Source of the DNA: Clostridiales bacterium
GTDB lineage: Bacteria > Bacillota > Clostridia > Christensenellales > Aristaeellaceae
Direction: 5' to 3'
DNA length: 41,506 nt
NCBI GenBank assembly: GCA_012521895.1
Contig: JAAYLK010000036.1
Location: 1 to 41,506 of the forward strand
The translations under genes and the position numbers were made by a program. Under the pieces are notes generated by a model. It saw only the letters and a program-made list of their open reading frames with translations, did not search any database and was not told the DNA's origin. This document shows, in pieces, positions 9,127 to 17,405 of the stretch (position 1 is the first letter of the stretch; each line of letters begins with the position of its first letter).

Positions 9127-10014
9127 ATGAAATAAGTCCTGTGCCTGCTGCTGTGCCTCATCCTTCTCCTGGGCGCCCTTCCTTCCGCCCATGCCCTGGA
9201 GTTCGTACTCCTGAATGAACTGATTGAATTGGTCAACCCCACCGACCCGCCGCCGCCAACGCCCGCGCCAACGCCGGAACCCGTGAAATTTTACTTTGGC
9301 GGCATCATCAATTCCGGCATTTCTGTCCCCATTATCACGCCCAAGCCCACGCTGGACCTCAGCCTGCCCGGCGGCGTGATCAACCCACATGCCACGCTCA
9401 AAATCCCCCTGCCCTCCTTGCCTGTGGTCCCCGTTGTTACCACTGCCCCACCCGCGCCGGCCGCGACTCCCGCGCCGGCCGCGACCGCGAAACCCACCCA
9501 GAAACCGGCGGTTAAACCGCCTGCCAACCCGCCAAAGGGTGACCTGAAAAACGCCACCCTCACTTCCTTTGGCCTGCGCATAGAGGATTTCCGCCCCAAG
9601 CTGACGGATGAGTGGTACATGTTCACCCCCATCAACCTAAGCCAGGAAGGCAGCCTCAGCTACCCCCTGGTGGCTGAAAACGCTTACATTGTGGGCTCTG
9701 TCACCATCACGGTGAAGGGCGGCCAGCTGACGGTAGGCTATCAGGCTGTCCAGGGCGTCAATATCACCCGCGCCTTCATGACAGTGGTGGGCACGCTGGA
9801 CGACCTGAAGACCGTCAACCCCAGCCTGCTGGGCAACCTCAACCTGCCCTTCAACCAGCCCATTAGCATTGAGGGCAACTTTGGCAATGACCGCCTGGTT
9901 GTGCTCTACCTCAGCCACAGCGCGGACTTCAAGTCCGGCCTGGCCGGCATCACCGCCTTTGTGCCCGAGCAGCACCAGCTCTTCATGCAGAACATGGTGG
10001 GCCTGGTAGACTAA
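9127..10014 (+). pseudogene. Pro/Ala-rich secreted protein gene with TAA at codon 3
   Basis: AAGGAG (9117-9122) precedes ATG 9127, but the reading frame goes ATG-AAA-TAA before continuing open for 292 codons. The codons after the stop encode a textbook signal peptide (VLCLLLCLILLLGALPSAHA, cleavage after AHA). A Pro/Thr/Ala-rich linker (repeats such as PTPAPTPEP and APAATPAP) and an unrecognised globular C-terminal half of about 150 residues follow. One base change (AAA to TAA at 9133) explains the break. No in-frame ATG or GTG exists near the start; only CTG 9139 or TTG 9229 could rescue it, and TTG 9229 would drop the signal peptide. It is either a recent pseudogene or a base-call error. 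I do not recognise a function. Confidence 0.75.
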
Positions 10015-10034
10015 GGCCTGGTAGTAAAAAATAA

Positions 10035-10076
10035 GGCTGACACGGCATTCAGACCGCGCCAGTCTTTGTTGTTTTA
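10035..10076. terminator. Bidirectional terminator between the secreted-protein gene and purA
   Basis: CTGACACGG (10037-10045) pairs with CCGCGCCAG (10054-10062) as a 9-bp stem with two non-Watson-Crick positions. It has TCTTTGTTGTTTT on the plus-strand exit, and CC then TTATTTTTT on the minus-strand exit. It serves two convergent genes. Confidence 0.6.
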
Positions 10077-10081
10077 TCTTA

Positions 10082-11365
10082 CTATTTCGCGCTTCTTACG
10101 CAGATGTCATCCCGGTGTGGGCCGGTGGACACCAGGGTGATGGGCGTCTCAATCAGCTTTTCCATGGCCTCCACATAGTTCCTGCAGTTTTTGGGCAGCT
10201 CCTCGTACACCGTCTTGCCTTTGATGTCCGTCTTCCAGCCGGGGAAGACCTCATACACCGGCTTCACCTTTTGCAGGGTGGGGGTGGCGGGAAAGTGGGT
10301 GATGTGTTTGCCGTCCAGCTCATAGGCCACGCACACCTTGATCTCATCCAGGTAGGACATCACGTCCAGGTTGGTCATCGCCACCTGGGTCGCCCCCTGC
10401 ACCAGGCAGCCGTGGCGGGTGGCCACCGCGTCAAACCAGCCCACATCGCGCGGCCTGCCGGTCTTGGCGCCGTATTCGCCCGCGTCGCCGCCGCGCTTGC
10501 GCAGCTCCTCCGCTTCCTCGCCAAACATCTGGCTGGGAAAGACGCCGGCGCCTACGCTGGAAGAATAGGCCTTGGTGACGGCGATGACCTCCTTGATGGC
10601 CCAGGGCGGCACGCCCGCGCCGATGGCGGCGTTGCCCGCCAGGGGAGAGGAGGAGGTCACAAAGGGGTAGATGCCATGGTCCGGGTCGCGCAGGGCGCCC
10701 AGCTGGCCTTCCAGCAAAATGTTCTTGCCCGATTGCACCGCCTCGTGCAGCAACCAGGTGGTGTCCGCGATCCAGGGCTTGAGCCGCTGGCCCAGGGCAT
10801 AGTATTTTTCGGTCAGCTGCTCGGCGTCCAGTTTCTCGTGGTGGTAAAGGTGCTCCAAGAGGATGTTCTTCTTTTCCAGCGAGGCCGACAGCCGCTCATA
10901 CAGCAGGTCTTTGTCCAGCAGGTGGCAGACCTGAATGCCAGTCTTGGCGAACTTGTCCGAATAAAACGGCGCGATGCCGGATTTGGTGGAGCCAAACTTG
11001 CGCCCGCCCAGGCGTTCCTCCTCCAGGGTGTCCAGCAGCACATGGAAGTCCATCAGCACCTGGGCGCGGTCGGAAATGCCCAGGCGGGGGTGGGTGATGC
11101 CGCGGCTTAACACGCTGTCCAGCTCGTTTAAGAAGGCCTCCGGGTCCAGCGCCACGCCCGGGCCGATGAGGTTCAAGGCGTTTTGGTGAAAAATGCCGCT
11201 GGGCAGCAGGTGCAGGGCGAACTTGCCGTACTGGTTGATGATGGTGTGCCCGGCGTTGGCCCCGCCCTGGAAGCGCACCACCAGGTCGGCCTGCTCCGCC
11301 AGGACGTCCGTCAGTTTTCCCTTGCCTTCATCGCCCCAGTTGGCGCCCACAATCGCGCGTATCAT
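10082..11365 (-). CDS. purA: Adenylosuccinate synthetase
   Basis: The 427-residue enzyme joins IMP and aspartate using GTP, the first committed step to AMP. The N-terminus carries the phosphate-binding loop GDEGKGK at 11-17, then RFQGGANAGHT, and later GAGVPP and KTGRPRDVGWFD motifs of the family. The start is taken at the ATG with GGAGAG upstream, which gives the canonical MIRAIVGANWGDEGKGK opening and the usual length; a longer frame to 11431 adds unrelated residues. It lies ten bases downstream of dapL on the same strand, so the two are probably cotranscribed. Confidence 0.96.
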   Translation of the reverse strand: MIRAIVGANWGDEGKGKLTDVLAEQADLVVRFQGGANAGHTIINQYGKFALHLLPSGIFHQNALNLIGPGVALDPEAFLNELDSVLSRGITHPRLGISDRAQVLMDFHVLLDTLEEERLGGRKFGSTKSGIAPFYSDKFAKTGIQVCHLLDKDLLYERLSASLEKKNILLEHLYHHEKLDAEQLTEKYYALGQRLKPWIADTTWLLHEAVQSGKNILLEGQLGALRDPDHGIYPFVTSSSPLAGNAAIGAGVPPWAIKEVIAVTKAYSSSVGAGVFPSQMFGEEAEELRKRGGDAGEYGAKTGRPRDVGWFDAVATRHGCLVQGATQVAMTNLDVMSYLDEIKVCVAYELDGKHITHFPATPTLQKVKPVYEVFPGWKTDIKGKTVYEELPKNCRNYVEAMEKLIETPITLVSTGPHRDDICVRSAK

Positions 11366-11375
11366 CTTGCTCTCC

Positions 11376-12608
11376 TTACAGTGTCTTAAGCGCGTCCAAT
11401 AGCCGCGCCATCGCTTCTTTGGTGTTATCAAGGGTGGAGAAGGCGGTCAGCCGGAAGCAGTTGTTGCCGCCCTGGCCAAAACCCTCCCCGGGGGTGCCCA
11501 CCACCTGGGCAGTGTTCAACAGGTAATCAAAAAAATCCCAGCCGCTCATGCCCTTGGGCGTTTTCAGCCACACATAGGGCGCGTGCAGGCCGCCCACGGG
11601 CCGCAAATCCGTTTCCTTCAGGGCATTGAGCACAAGGGCGGCGTTTTGCTTGTAATAATCCAGGGTCTCATGGGTTTGCCGCTGGCCTTCGGGGGAATAG
11701 ATGGCGGCGGCCGCCTTTTGCACCGGGAAGGATACGCCGTTGAACTTGCTGCCGCAGCGGCGCTTCCACAGGGTGTTGATGGACACCTGTTCGCCATTTT
11801 TCAGGCGGCCTTTGACTTGTTTGGGGATCACTGTCCAGGCGCAGCGCACGCCGGTGAAGCCGGCGGTTTTGGAGAAGGAACAGCATTCCACCGCCACTTC
11901 TTTGGCGCCTTCCACCTCATAAATGCTGCGGGGCAGGCTGTCATCATTGATGAAGGCCTTGTAGGCGGCGTCGTAGATGATGAGCGTTTCCTTCTCCCGC
12001 GCCCAGTCCACGATGACCTTCAGCTGGTCCCTGGTCAGCACGGTGCCGGTGGGGTTGTTGGGCAGGCAGAGGTAGAGCACATCCACCCGCTCCTTGGGCA
12101 GCTGCGGCACAAAGCCGTTTTCATGGGTGACAGGCAGGGTGATCAGCTTGGTCCACTTGCTGTCCACGAACTCGCCCAAGCGCCCGGCCATGGCATTGGA
12201 ATCCACATACACCGGGTAGACCGGGTCGGTCACCGCGATGATGGCGTCCTCCGCGTACAGCTCCTGGATGGTGGCGGTGTCGGTCTTGGCGCCGTCGGAC
12301 AGAAAAACCTCGTCCAGGTCCAGGTTGACGCCATAGCGCTCATAATCGTTTTTAATGATTTCATTCAACAAAAAGGGATAGCCGCCATCCGGGCCGTAGC
12401 CGCGGAAGCCCTCCAACTGGCCCATGCCCAGGGCGGCCTCGGCAAAGGCCTGTGCCACGGCGGGCGCCAGGGGCTTGGTCACATCCCCGATGCCCATGCG
12501 GATGACTTTTTGTGTTGGGTGCGCGGCTTCGTAGGCCTTGACGCGCTTTGCGATTTCGGAAAACAGGTAGCCCGCGGGCATCCTGGCGATGTGGTCATTG
12601 ACAAACAT
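11376..12608 (-). CDS. dapL: LL-diaminopimelate aminotransferase
   Basis: This 410-residue class I/II PLP aminotransferase converts tetrahydrodipicolinate directly to LL-DAP, bypassing the succinylase and acetylase branches of lysine and wall-precursor synthesis. The opening (residues 9-24, ARMPAGYLFSEIAKRV) is DapL-specific. YGPDGGYPFL, CLPNNPTG (N185), YDAAY (D213, Y216) and the Schiff-base lysine K247 in SFSKTAGFTG are all visible. GGAGGG supports the ATG. It precedes purA by ten bases and follows dapF after a hairpin, so it may be read from its own weak promoter or by readthrough. Confidence 0.95.
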   Translation of the reverse strand: MFVNDHIARMPAGYLFSEIAKRVKAYEAAHPTQKVIRMGIGDVTKPLAPAVAQAFAEAALGMGQLEGFRGYGPDGGYPFLLNEIIKNDYERYGVNLDLDEVFLSDGAKTDTATIQELYAEDAIIAVTDPVYPVYVDSNAMAGRLGEFVDSKWTKLITLPVTHENGFVPQLPKERVDVLYLCLPNNPTGTVLTRDQLKVIVDWAREKETLIIYDAAYKAFINDDSLPRSIYEVEGAKEVAVECCSFSKTAGFTGVRCAWTVIPKQVKGRLKNGEQVSINTLWKRRCGSKFNGVSFPVQKAAAAIYSPEGQRQTHETLDYYKQNAALVLNALKETDLRPVGGLHAPYVWLKTPKGMSGWDFFDYLLNTAQVVGTPGEGFGQGGNNCFRLTAFSTLDNTKEAMARLLDALKTL

Positions 12609-12652
12609 AACAAGCCCTCCAGCCAGGTCGATAAGTGCTTAGGACAAAAAGG

Positions 12653-12679
12653 AAAAAGCCCCGGGATTATCACCCCGGC
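12653..12679 (-). terminator. Hairpin terminator downstream of dapF
   Basis: On the minus strand, a short CCGGG / CCCGG stem with an 8-base loop is followed by GGCTTTTTCC. It lies between dapF and dapL and may be a leaky terminator, because both genes serve the same pathway. Confidence 0.5.
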
Positions 12680-12688
12680 AGCCTGATT

Positions 12689-13522
12689 TTATCCCAGCCA
12701 CTCGCCGTCAAACACGTACTCGGCCGGGCCGGACTGGTAAACGTGGTTGTCCTCGGCGTTCCAGGACAGCTCCAGGTTGCCGCCGATCAGCTTCATCTGC
12801 ACCGTGCGGTCAGAAAGCCCGCCCAGGACGGCCGCCACCAGCGCTGCGGCGGCGCCGGTGCCGCAGGCAAGTGTTTCGCCCGCGCCGCGCTCCCAGACGC
12901 GCATCTGCAGCACATCCCGCCTTATGACGCGCACAAATTCCACGTTGGTGCGCCTTGGGAAGAGGGGGTGGTTTTCAAACATCGGCCCCAGGGTGGCCAC
13001 GTCAATGGCCTCCGGGTCCTTTACGAAAATCACGCAGTGGGGGTTGCCCATGTTGACGCAGGTGATGTACCAGTTCTGGCCCAGAATCTGCAAGCGGTGG
13101 CGCAGCACGATTTCACCGGGCAGGTCCACCGCGATGTTGCGGGGGTTCAGCTCCGGCGAGCCCATGTCCACCCGCACCCGGGTGACCTTGCCCTTTTCCA
13201 CCGTCAGCACCAGTTCGCGGATGCCGGCCTTGGTTTCCAGTGTCAGCTCGGTCTTTTGCGTCATGCCGCGCTCATAGACGAACTTTCCGATGCAGCGCGC
13301 GGCATTGCCGCACATCTCGGCTTCGGAGCCGTCGGCGTTGAAGATGCGCATGGCAAAGTCAGCTGTCTCGCTGCTCTCAATGAGCACCAGGCCGTCCGAG
13401 CCCACGCCAAAGTGCTGCTGGCTCATCAACAGCGCCAGGCGCTCGGGGTCCTGCACAACCTCCTCAAAGCAATTGACAAAAATGTAGTCATTGCCGATGC
13501 CGTGCATTTTAGTAAAGCGCAT
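12689..13522 (-). CDS. dapF: Diaminopimelate epimerase
   Basis: The 277-residue cofactor-independent racemase converts LL-DAP to meso-DAP, the substrate for lysine and peptidoglycan. The catalytic cysteine pair is intact: C71 in EMCGNAARC and C220 in LACGTGAAA. The opening KMHGIGNDYIFV and the MGNPHCV motif are typical. GAGGAG lies just upstream of the ATG. It follows argS after an 18-base gap on the same strand, so the two form an operon. DapL next door supplies its substrate and LysA, divergent from argS, consumes its product. Confidence 0.96.
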   Translation of the reverse strand: MRFTKMHGIGNDYIFVNCFEEVVQDPERLALLMSQQHFGVGSDGLVLIESSETADFAMRIFNADGSEAEMCGNAARCIGKFVYERGMTQKTELTLETKAGIRELVLTVEKGKVTRVRVDMGSPELNPRNIAVDLPGEIVLRHRLQILGQNWYITCVNMGNPHCVIFVKDPEAIDVATLGPMFENHPLFPRRTNVEFVRVIRRDVLQMRVWERGAGETLACGTGAAAALVAAVLGGLSDRTVQMKLIGGNLELSWNAEDNHVYQSGPAEYVFDGEWLG

Positions 13523-13540
13523 ACGACCTCCTCAATTTTG

Positions 13541-15250
13541 TTACATCTGCTCCGGCGCGTCCACGCCAATCAGGTAGAGCCCCAGGGCAATGGTGGTTTT
13601 GACAGCGCGCACCAGCATCAGCCGGGCGGCCTGCTCGTTCTCACTGCCTTCCAGGATCCTGTGCTCATAATAATACTTATTGAAGGCTTTGGCCAACTCC
13701 AGCGTGGCGCGGGTGACCATGGACGGCTCATAGGTCTCCGCGGCGGCGTTCACCGCCTCCGGAAAGCGCGACAGCAATCGCAAGACAGCCTGGGCTTCGT
13801 CGTTTTCCAGCACCGCGAAATCCGGTGCCGCAGCGATTTCCCCGGCTTTTTTCAGCACCGAGCAGCAGCGCGCGTGGGTGTACTGCACATAGGGGCCGGT
13901 GTCCCCGTCAAAACTCAAGGCGCGGTCCCACCAAAAGTCGATGTCCTTGATGCGGTTGTTCAGCAGCGTCGTGAACATCACAGCACCGATGCCCACCGTG
14001 CGGGCGGCTTGTTCCATGCCTGAAATCCCCGGGCTTTTTTCCTGCATGATGGACAGCGCTTTTTCCTGGGCGCGCTCCAGCAATTCGTCCAGGTGGACCA
14101 CGTTGCCTTCCCTTGTGGACATGGCCTGACCTTCAAAGCTGACCATGCCAAAGGCCACGTGCTCCATCTGGGTTCTGGCCCAGTCATAGCCCATCTTTTC
14201 CAGCACCTTGAACACCTGCTTAAAGTGCAGGTTTTGCTGGTAGGCCACGATGTAGAGGCACTTGTCAAAGTGATACTCGTCCTTGCGCCAGAGCGCCGCG
14301 GCCAGGTCGCGCGTGGCGTAGAGGGTGGTGCCGTCGGACTTCAGAATCAGGCAGGGGGGCATCTTGTCGTCTTCCAGGTCCACCACCAGGGCGCCCTGGC
14401 TTTCCTTCAGCAGGTTTTTCTCCTTCAGCTCTTCAATGACCCGGCCCATCTTGTCATTGAAAAAGGCTTCGCCGTTGTAGGAATCAAAGGTGACGCCCAG
14501 CTTTGCGTACACCGTCTGGGCATAGGCCAGGGTCAGCTCCTTGAACTGTTCAAAGATGGCCAGGGCCTCCGGGTCCCCGTCCTCAATCTTTTTAAACCAG
14601 GCGCGGCCCTCGTCAGACAGCGCGGGGTTGCTCTCCTCTTCCTGGTGAAAGCGCACATAGAGCGCGTTGAGCGCGGTGACTCCGCCTTCTTTCAACATCT
14701 GCTCGCTGCCCCAGTGCTTGTATGCGGCGATCATCTTGCCAAACTGGGTGCCCCAGTCGCCCAGGTAGTTGATGCCGATGGCCTTCCAGCCCAGGTGGGT
14801 AAAGATGCGCTTGAGGCTGTGCCCCAGCAGGGTGGTGCTCAAATGGCCGATGTGAAAGCGCTTGGCGATGTTGATGGAGGAATAGTCCAGCACCACGGTC
14901 TTGCCGTTCTCCGGCTGCCTGGCGTAGTCGCTGCCCTTGCTGTCAATCAATTCCAGCACGTTCCTGGCAAAATTGCCCCGGTGGAAGAAGAAGTTGATGT
15001 AGGCGTTCACCTGTTGCGCCGTGGCCAATTCCGGTTTGTTCAAGTGCTCGATCACCGCCTGGGCAATCTTTGGCGGTGCCAGCTTCAAGGCCTTGGCGTG
15101 GCGGAAGCAGGGGTAGGCGAAGTCGCCCAGTTTGCTGTCCGGGGGGATTTCCAAGTGTTCAGGCCCCGGCAGCTCGTCCTTGGGCAAATCCGGGAAGGCG
15201 GCTGTCAGCGCGTCCCTGAGCAGGTCGGCTACCGCCTGGCGCATGTCCAT
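13541..15250 (-). CDS. argS: Arginine--tRNA ligase
   Basis: The 569-residue class I aminoacyl-tRNA synthetase charges tRNA-Arg. The HIGH motif is at 133-136 (RFHIGHLSTT). The second motif is the relaxed MSTREGNV form typical of ArgRS rather than KMSKS, and an N-terminal Add1-like domain and C-terminal DALR anticodon-binding domain (YEHRILEGSENEQAARL) are recognisable. It is first in the argS-dapF operon and is divergent from lysA across a 181-base intergenic region with a strong promoter on each strand. Confidence 0.95.
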   Translation of the reverse strand: MDMRQAVADLLRDALTAAFPDLPKDELPGPEHLEIPPDSKLGDFAYPCFRHAKALKLAPPKIAQAVIEHLNKPELATAQQVNAYINFFFHRGNFARNVLELIDSKGSDYARQPENGKTVVLDYSSINIAKRFHIGHLSTTLLGHSLKRIFTHLGWKAIGINYLGDWGTQFGKMIAAYKHWGSEQMLKEGGVTALNALYVRFHQEEESNPALSDEGRAWFKKIEDGDPEALAIFEQFKELTLAYAQTVYAKLGVTFDSYNGEAFFNDKMGRVIEELKEKNLLKESQGALVVDLEDDKMPPCLILKSDGTTLYATRDLAAALWRKDEYHFDKCLYIVAYQQNLHFKQVFKVLEKMGYDWARTQMEHVAFGMVSFEGQAMSTREGNVVHLDELLERAQEKALSIMQEKSPGISGMEQAARTVGIGAVMFTTLLNNRIKDIDFWWDRALSFDGDTGPYVQYTHARCCSVLKKAGEIAAAPDFAVLENDEAQAVLRLLSRFPEAVNAAAETYEPSMVTRATLELAKAFNKYYYEHRILEGSENEQAARLMLVRAVKTTIALGLYLIGVDAPEQM

Positions 15251-15283
15251 TTTCTTGACTCCTCACGCGTAAAATGCCCGATT

Positions 15284-15312
15284 ATCATAGCATAGGCGCC
15301 GCCTTGGCGCAA
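15284..15312 (-). promoter_or_regulatory. Promoter of argS-dapF
   Basis: On the minus strand, TTGCGC (15307-15312) and TATGAT (15284-15289) are separated by 17 bases. TGC immediately before the -10 box gives an extended -10. This places transcription start about 25 bases before argS. Confidence 0.75.
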
Positions 15313-15368
15313 CTGAACAGGGCTGGGCCGGCCCAGTGTTTCCTCCTTGTATTTTCATGGTGAATGCC

Positions 15369-15397
15369 TTGTCCGCCCAGTGCTGTTTTCCTATACT
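15369..15397 (+). promoter_or_regulatory. Promoter of lysA
   Basis: TTGTCC (15369-15374) and TATACT (15392-15397) are separated by exactly 17 bases, upstream of the lysA ribosome binding site. No lysine-riboswitch-sized leader fits between promoter and gene. Confidence 0.75.
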
Positions 15398-15431
15398 GCA
15401 AAGGCGCTAGGCGCATGAAAGGAAGTGCGAA

Positions 15432-16664
15432 ATGCCCAATTTTACCCTGGATGACAGCGTGTTTGAGGCTGCGGCAAGGCAGTTTCCCACCCCTTTTTAC
15501 CTGTATGACGCGCGGGGCATCCGTGAAACCGTGCGCAAACTGAAGGCCGCTTTTGCCTGGAACCCGGGCTTTCTGGAGTTTTATGCCGTCAAGGCCCTGC
15601 CCAACCCGCACATCCTGTCCATTTTGCTGGAGGAAGGCTGCGGGCTGGACTGCTCCTCCCTGACCGAGCTCATGCTGGCGCAGCGGTTGAACACGCCGGG
15701 CGAGAACATCATGTTCTCCGCCAATGCCATGCCGGGGGAGGAGCTGGCTTTCGCACGGCAGCTGAACGCCCGCGTCAACCTGGATGATTTGCACGATGTC
15801 GCGACGCTCGCGCAGTGCGGCGGCGTGCCAGAAACGGTCAGCCTGCGCGTGAATCCCGGCCTGGCCATTCCGCTCACCAACGACATCATGGGGGATGGCA
15901 AGGACGCCAAGTTTGGCATGACGCCCGCCCAGCTGCGGCCGGCCCTGGAGGCCCTGCAGTGCCACGGGGCCGCCGGCTTTGGCCTGCACGCCATGACCCA
16001 GAGCAACGCCCTGGATGAGACCTACCTGTCGCAAAACGCCGGCACCTTGTTAAAACTGGGGCTGGAGCTGGAACAGCAAACCGGGATGCGCCTTTCCTAC
16101 ATCAACCTCTCCGGCGGCCTGGGCATCCCCTACTACCCCCACCAGCAGCCCATGGACATCGCCCGGGTGGGGGAGCATGTGCGCAAAGTTTATGAGCAGG
16201 CCCTGGGGCGGCGTAAGGACGTGCGCGTGTTTTGTGAGTTGGGCCGCTTCATCACCGGTCCCCACGGCTTTCTGGTGACCAGGGTCATCCACAGGAAGAG
16301 CACCTGGCGGGAGTACGCCGGCCTGGACGCCAGCGCTTCCAACCTGATGCGCCCTGCGATGTATGGCGCCTACCACCATATTCACATCGCGGGCAAACGT
16401 GAGGTCCCGCACGACCAGGTCTATGACGTCACGGGGCCTTTGTGCGAAAACAACGACAAGTTCGCCATCCAGCGCGGCCTGCCGCAGGTAAACATCGGCG
16501 ATTTGCTCATCATCCATGATACCGGGGCCCACGGCCACGCCATGGGCTACCAGTACAATGGCCGCCTGCGCGGCGCTGAGGTGCTGCGCGGGGAATACGG
16601 CTCCTTCCGCCTGATTCGCCGGGCGGAGACGCCGGAGGATTATTTTTCAACCTTGGTCAATTGA
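15432..16664 (+). CDS. lysA: Diaminopimelate decarboxylase
   Basis: The 410-residue fold-III PLP enzyme removes carbon dioxide from meso-DAP to give lysine. The PLP lysine is K54 in YAVKALPNPH. The glycine-rich phosphate-binding LSGGLGIPYYP, the CELGRFITG strand, CENNDKFA and the C-terminal DTGAHGHAMGYQYNG motif are present. Related carboxynorspermidine decarboxylase is the main alternative, but the dapL and dapF neighbours favour LysA. The ATG has AAAGGAAG upstream. It is monocistronic, ending at a strong bidirectional terminator. Confidence 0.88.
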   Translation: MPNFTLDDSVFEAAARQFPTPFYLYDARGIRETVRKLKAAFAWNPGFLEFYAVKALPNPHILSILLEEGCGLDCSSLTELMLAQRLNTPGENIMFSANAMPGEELAFARQLNARVNLDDLHDVATLAQCGGVPETVSLRVNPGLAIPLTNDIMGDGKDAKFGMTPAQLRPALEALQCHGAAGFGLHAMTQSNALDETYLSQNAGTLLKLGLELEQQTGMRLSYINLSGGLGIPYYPHQQPMDIARVGEHVRKVYEQALGRRKDVRVFCELGRFITGPHGFLVTRVIHRKSTWREYAGLDASASNLMRPAMYGAYHHIHIAGKREVPHDQVYDVTGPLCENNDKFAIQRGLPQVNIGDLLIIHDTGAHGHAMGYQYNGRLRGAEVLRGEYGSFRLIRRAETPEDYFSTLVN

Positions 16665-16675
16665 TTTTAGTCAAC

Positions 16676-16701
16676 AAAAAAGCACCGCGCGGTGCTTTTT
16701 T
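16676..16701. terminator. Bidirectional terminator between lysA and the DUF4342 gene
   Basis: A perfect 26-bp palindrome has a GC-rich core (AGCACC / GGTGCT around GCGC), flanked by A5-6 on the left and T6 on the right. It can end transcription from both convergent genes. Confidence 0.92.
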
Positions 16702-16716
16702 CAAGGAATTGTTTAC

Positions 16717-17214
16717 TTACAGGCTATTCACCGCATGGTGCTGGTTGATTTGCTCGGCGGCTTCCTCGGCCTCCCGAACATCCTTCTGGTAGGCCGCGTT
16801 CTCCTTCTGTCCGCGGAAGTGGTAGCGGTAGCCCAGGATCAGGGTGAAGCCCAGGGCGGCCAGGAAGACCCAGTTGAGGAAGATGAACAGCAGCACGGCG
16901 ATCGTCACCGGGATTTCCATCACCTGGCGGCTGTCCTTCTTCATGATGAAGTGGCTGCGGTTGCCGGCGTCCAGGATGGACTTCACAAAGTTGACCACTT
17001 TCTTCACCAGGCTCTCCGTGGTCTGGGCGCGGTTGTTCGCCTTGGTTCCTTCCATTGCCGGCTCCTCCTTCTGGTGGTTGACCTTGCCGTTGTTTTCCAG
17101 GTGGACCATCGCGTCCAGCAGGTCCCAGTTGCTCTCCTCCAGCGCCTTCCTGGCTTCCTCGTAGGTGATGCCGGTCTTCTGCATCAGTTTCTCGGCTTTC
17201 TCAATGCGTTCCAT
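16717..17214 (-). CDS. UBA-like/DUF4342 membrane protein
   Basis: The 165-residue protein begins with a UBA/TS-N-like three-helix segment (residues about 1-42, with GITYEEARKALEESNWDLLDA). A polar linker and then a DUF4342 domain follow: SLVKKVVNFVKSILDAGN, the strand KDSRQVMEIPVT, and a hydrophobic stretch of about 25 residues that should span the membrane. A charged cytoplasmic tail follows. The start is the ATG preceded by GAAAGGAAG; the longer frame to 17259 has an Arg/Lys-rich lead with no ribosome binding site. The function of the family is unknown, and the UBA-like segment suggests a protein-protein or nucleic-acid contact. Confidence 0.8.
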   Translation of the reverse strand: MERIEKAEKLMQKTGITYEEARKALEESNWDLLDAMVHLENNGKVNHQKEEPAMEGTKANNRAQTTESLVKKVVNFVKSILDAGNRSHFIMKKDSRQVMEIPVTIAVLLFIFLNWVFLAALGFTLILGYRYHFRGQKENAAYQKDVREAEEAAEQINQHHAVNSL

Positions 17215-17340
17215 GGTGTACTTCCTTTCTGCCCTCTTGGGGCCCTTGCGTTCAACCACAAGATACCGCCCGGGGATGAAAACGGCAGGATGATGACATT
17301 AAGGCAGGATTAGAAGAAAGTGCCGGCTTTATCATTTTTC

Positions 17341-17368
17341 TTGCGCAAAGCCCCGTTGTTTTGATACC
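17341..17368 (+). promoter_or_regulatory. Weak promoter of the isomerase-like gene
   Basis: TTGCGC (17341-17346) and GATACC (17363-17368) are separated by 16 bases, about 38 bases before the start codon. The -10 match is only 4 of 6. Confidence 0.35.
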
Positions 17369-17405
17369 CTGCACACAAAGAGCATTCTGTTTCAAGGAGG
17401 CCACC

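Noticed and set aside
8943-9218. 91-codon plus-strand open frame before the secreted-protein gene
   Set aside because: The frame is Arg/Pro-rich from GC bias, has no ribosome binding site and runs out of frame across the real signal peptide.
15398-15431. Lysine riboswitch in the lysA leader
   Set aside because: Only about 35 bases lie between the promoter and the start codon, far too short for the aptamer.
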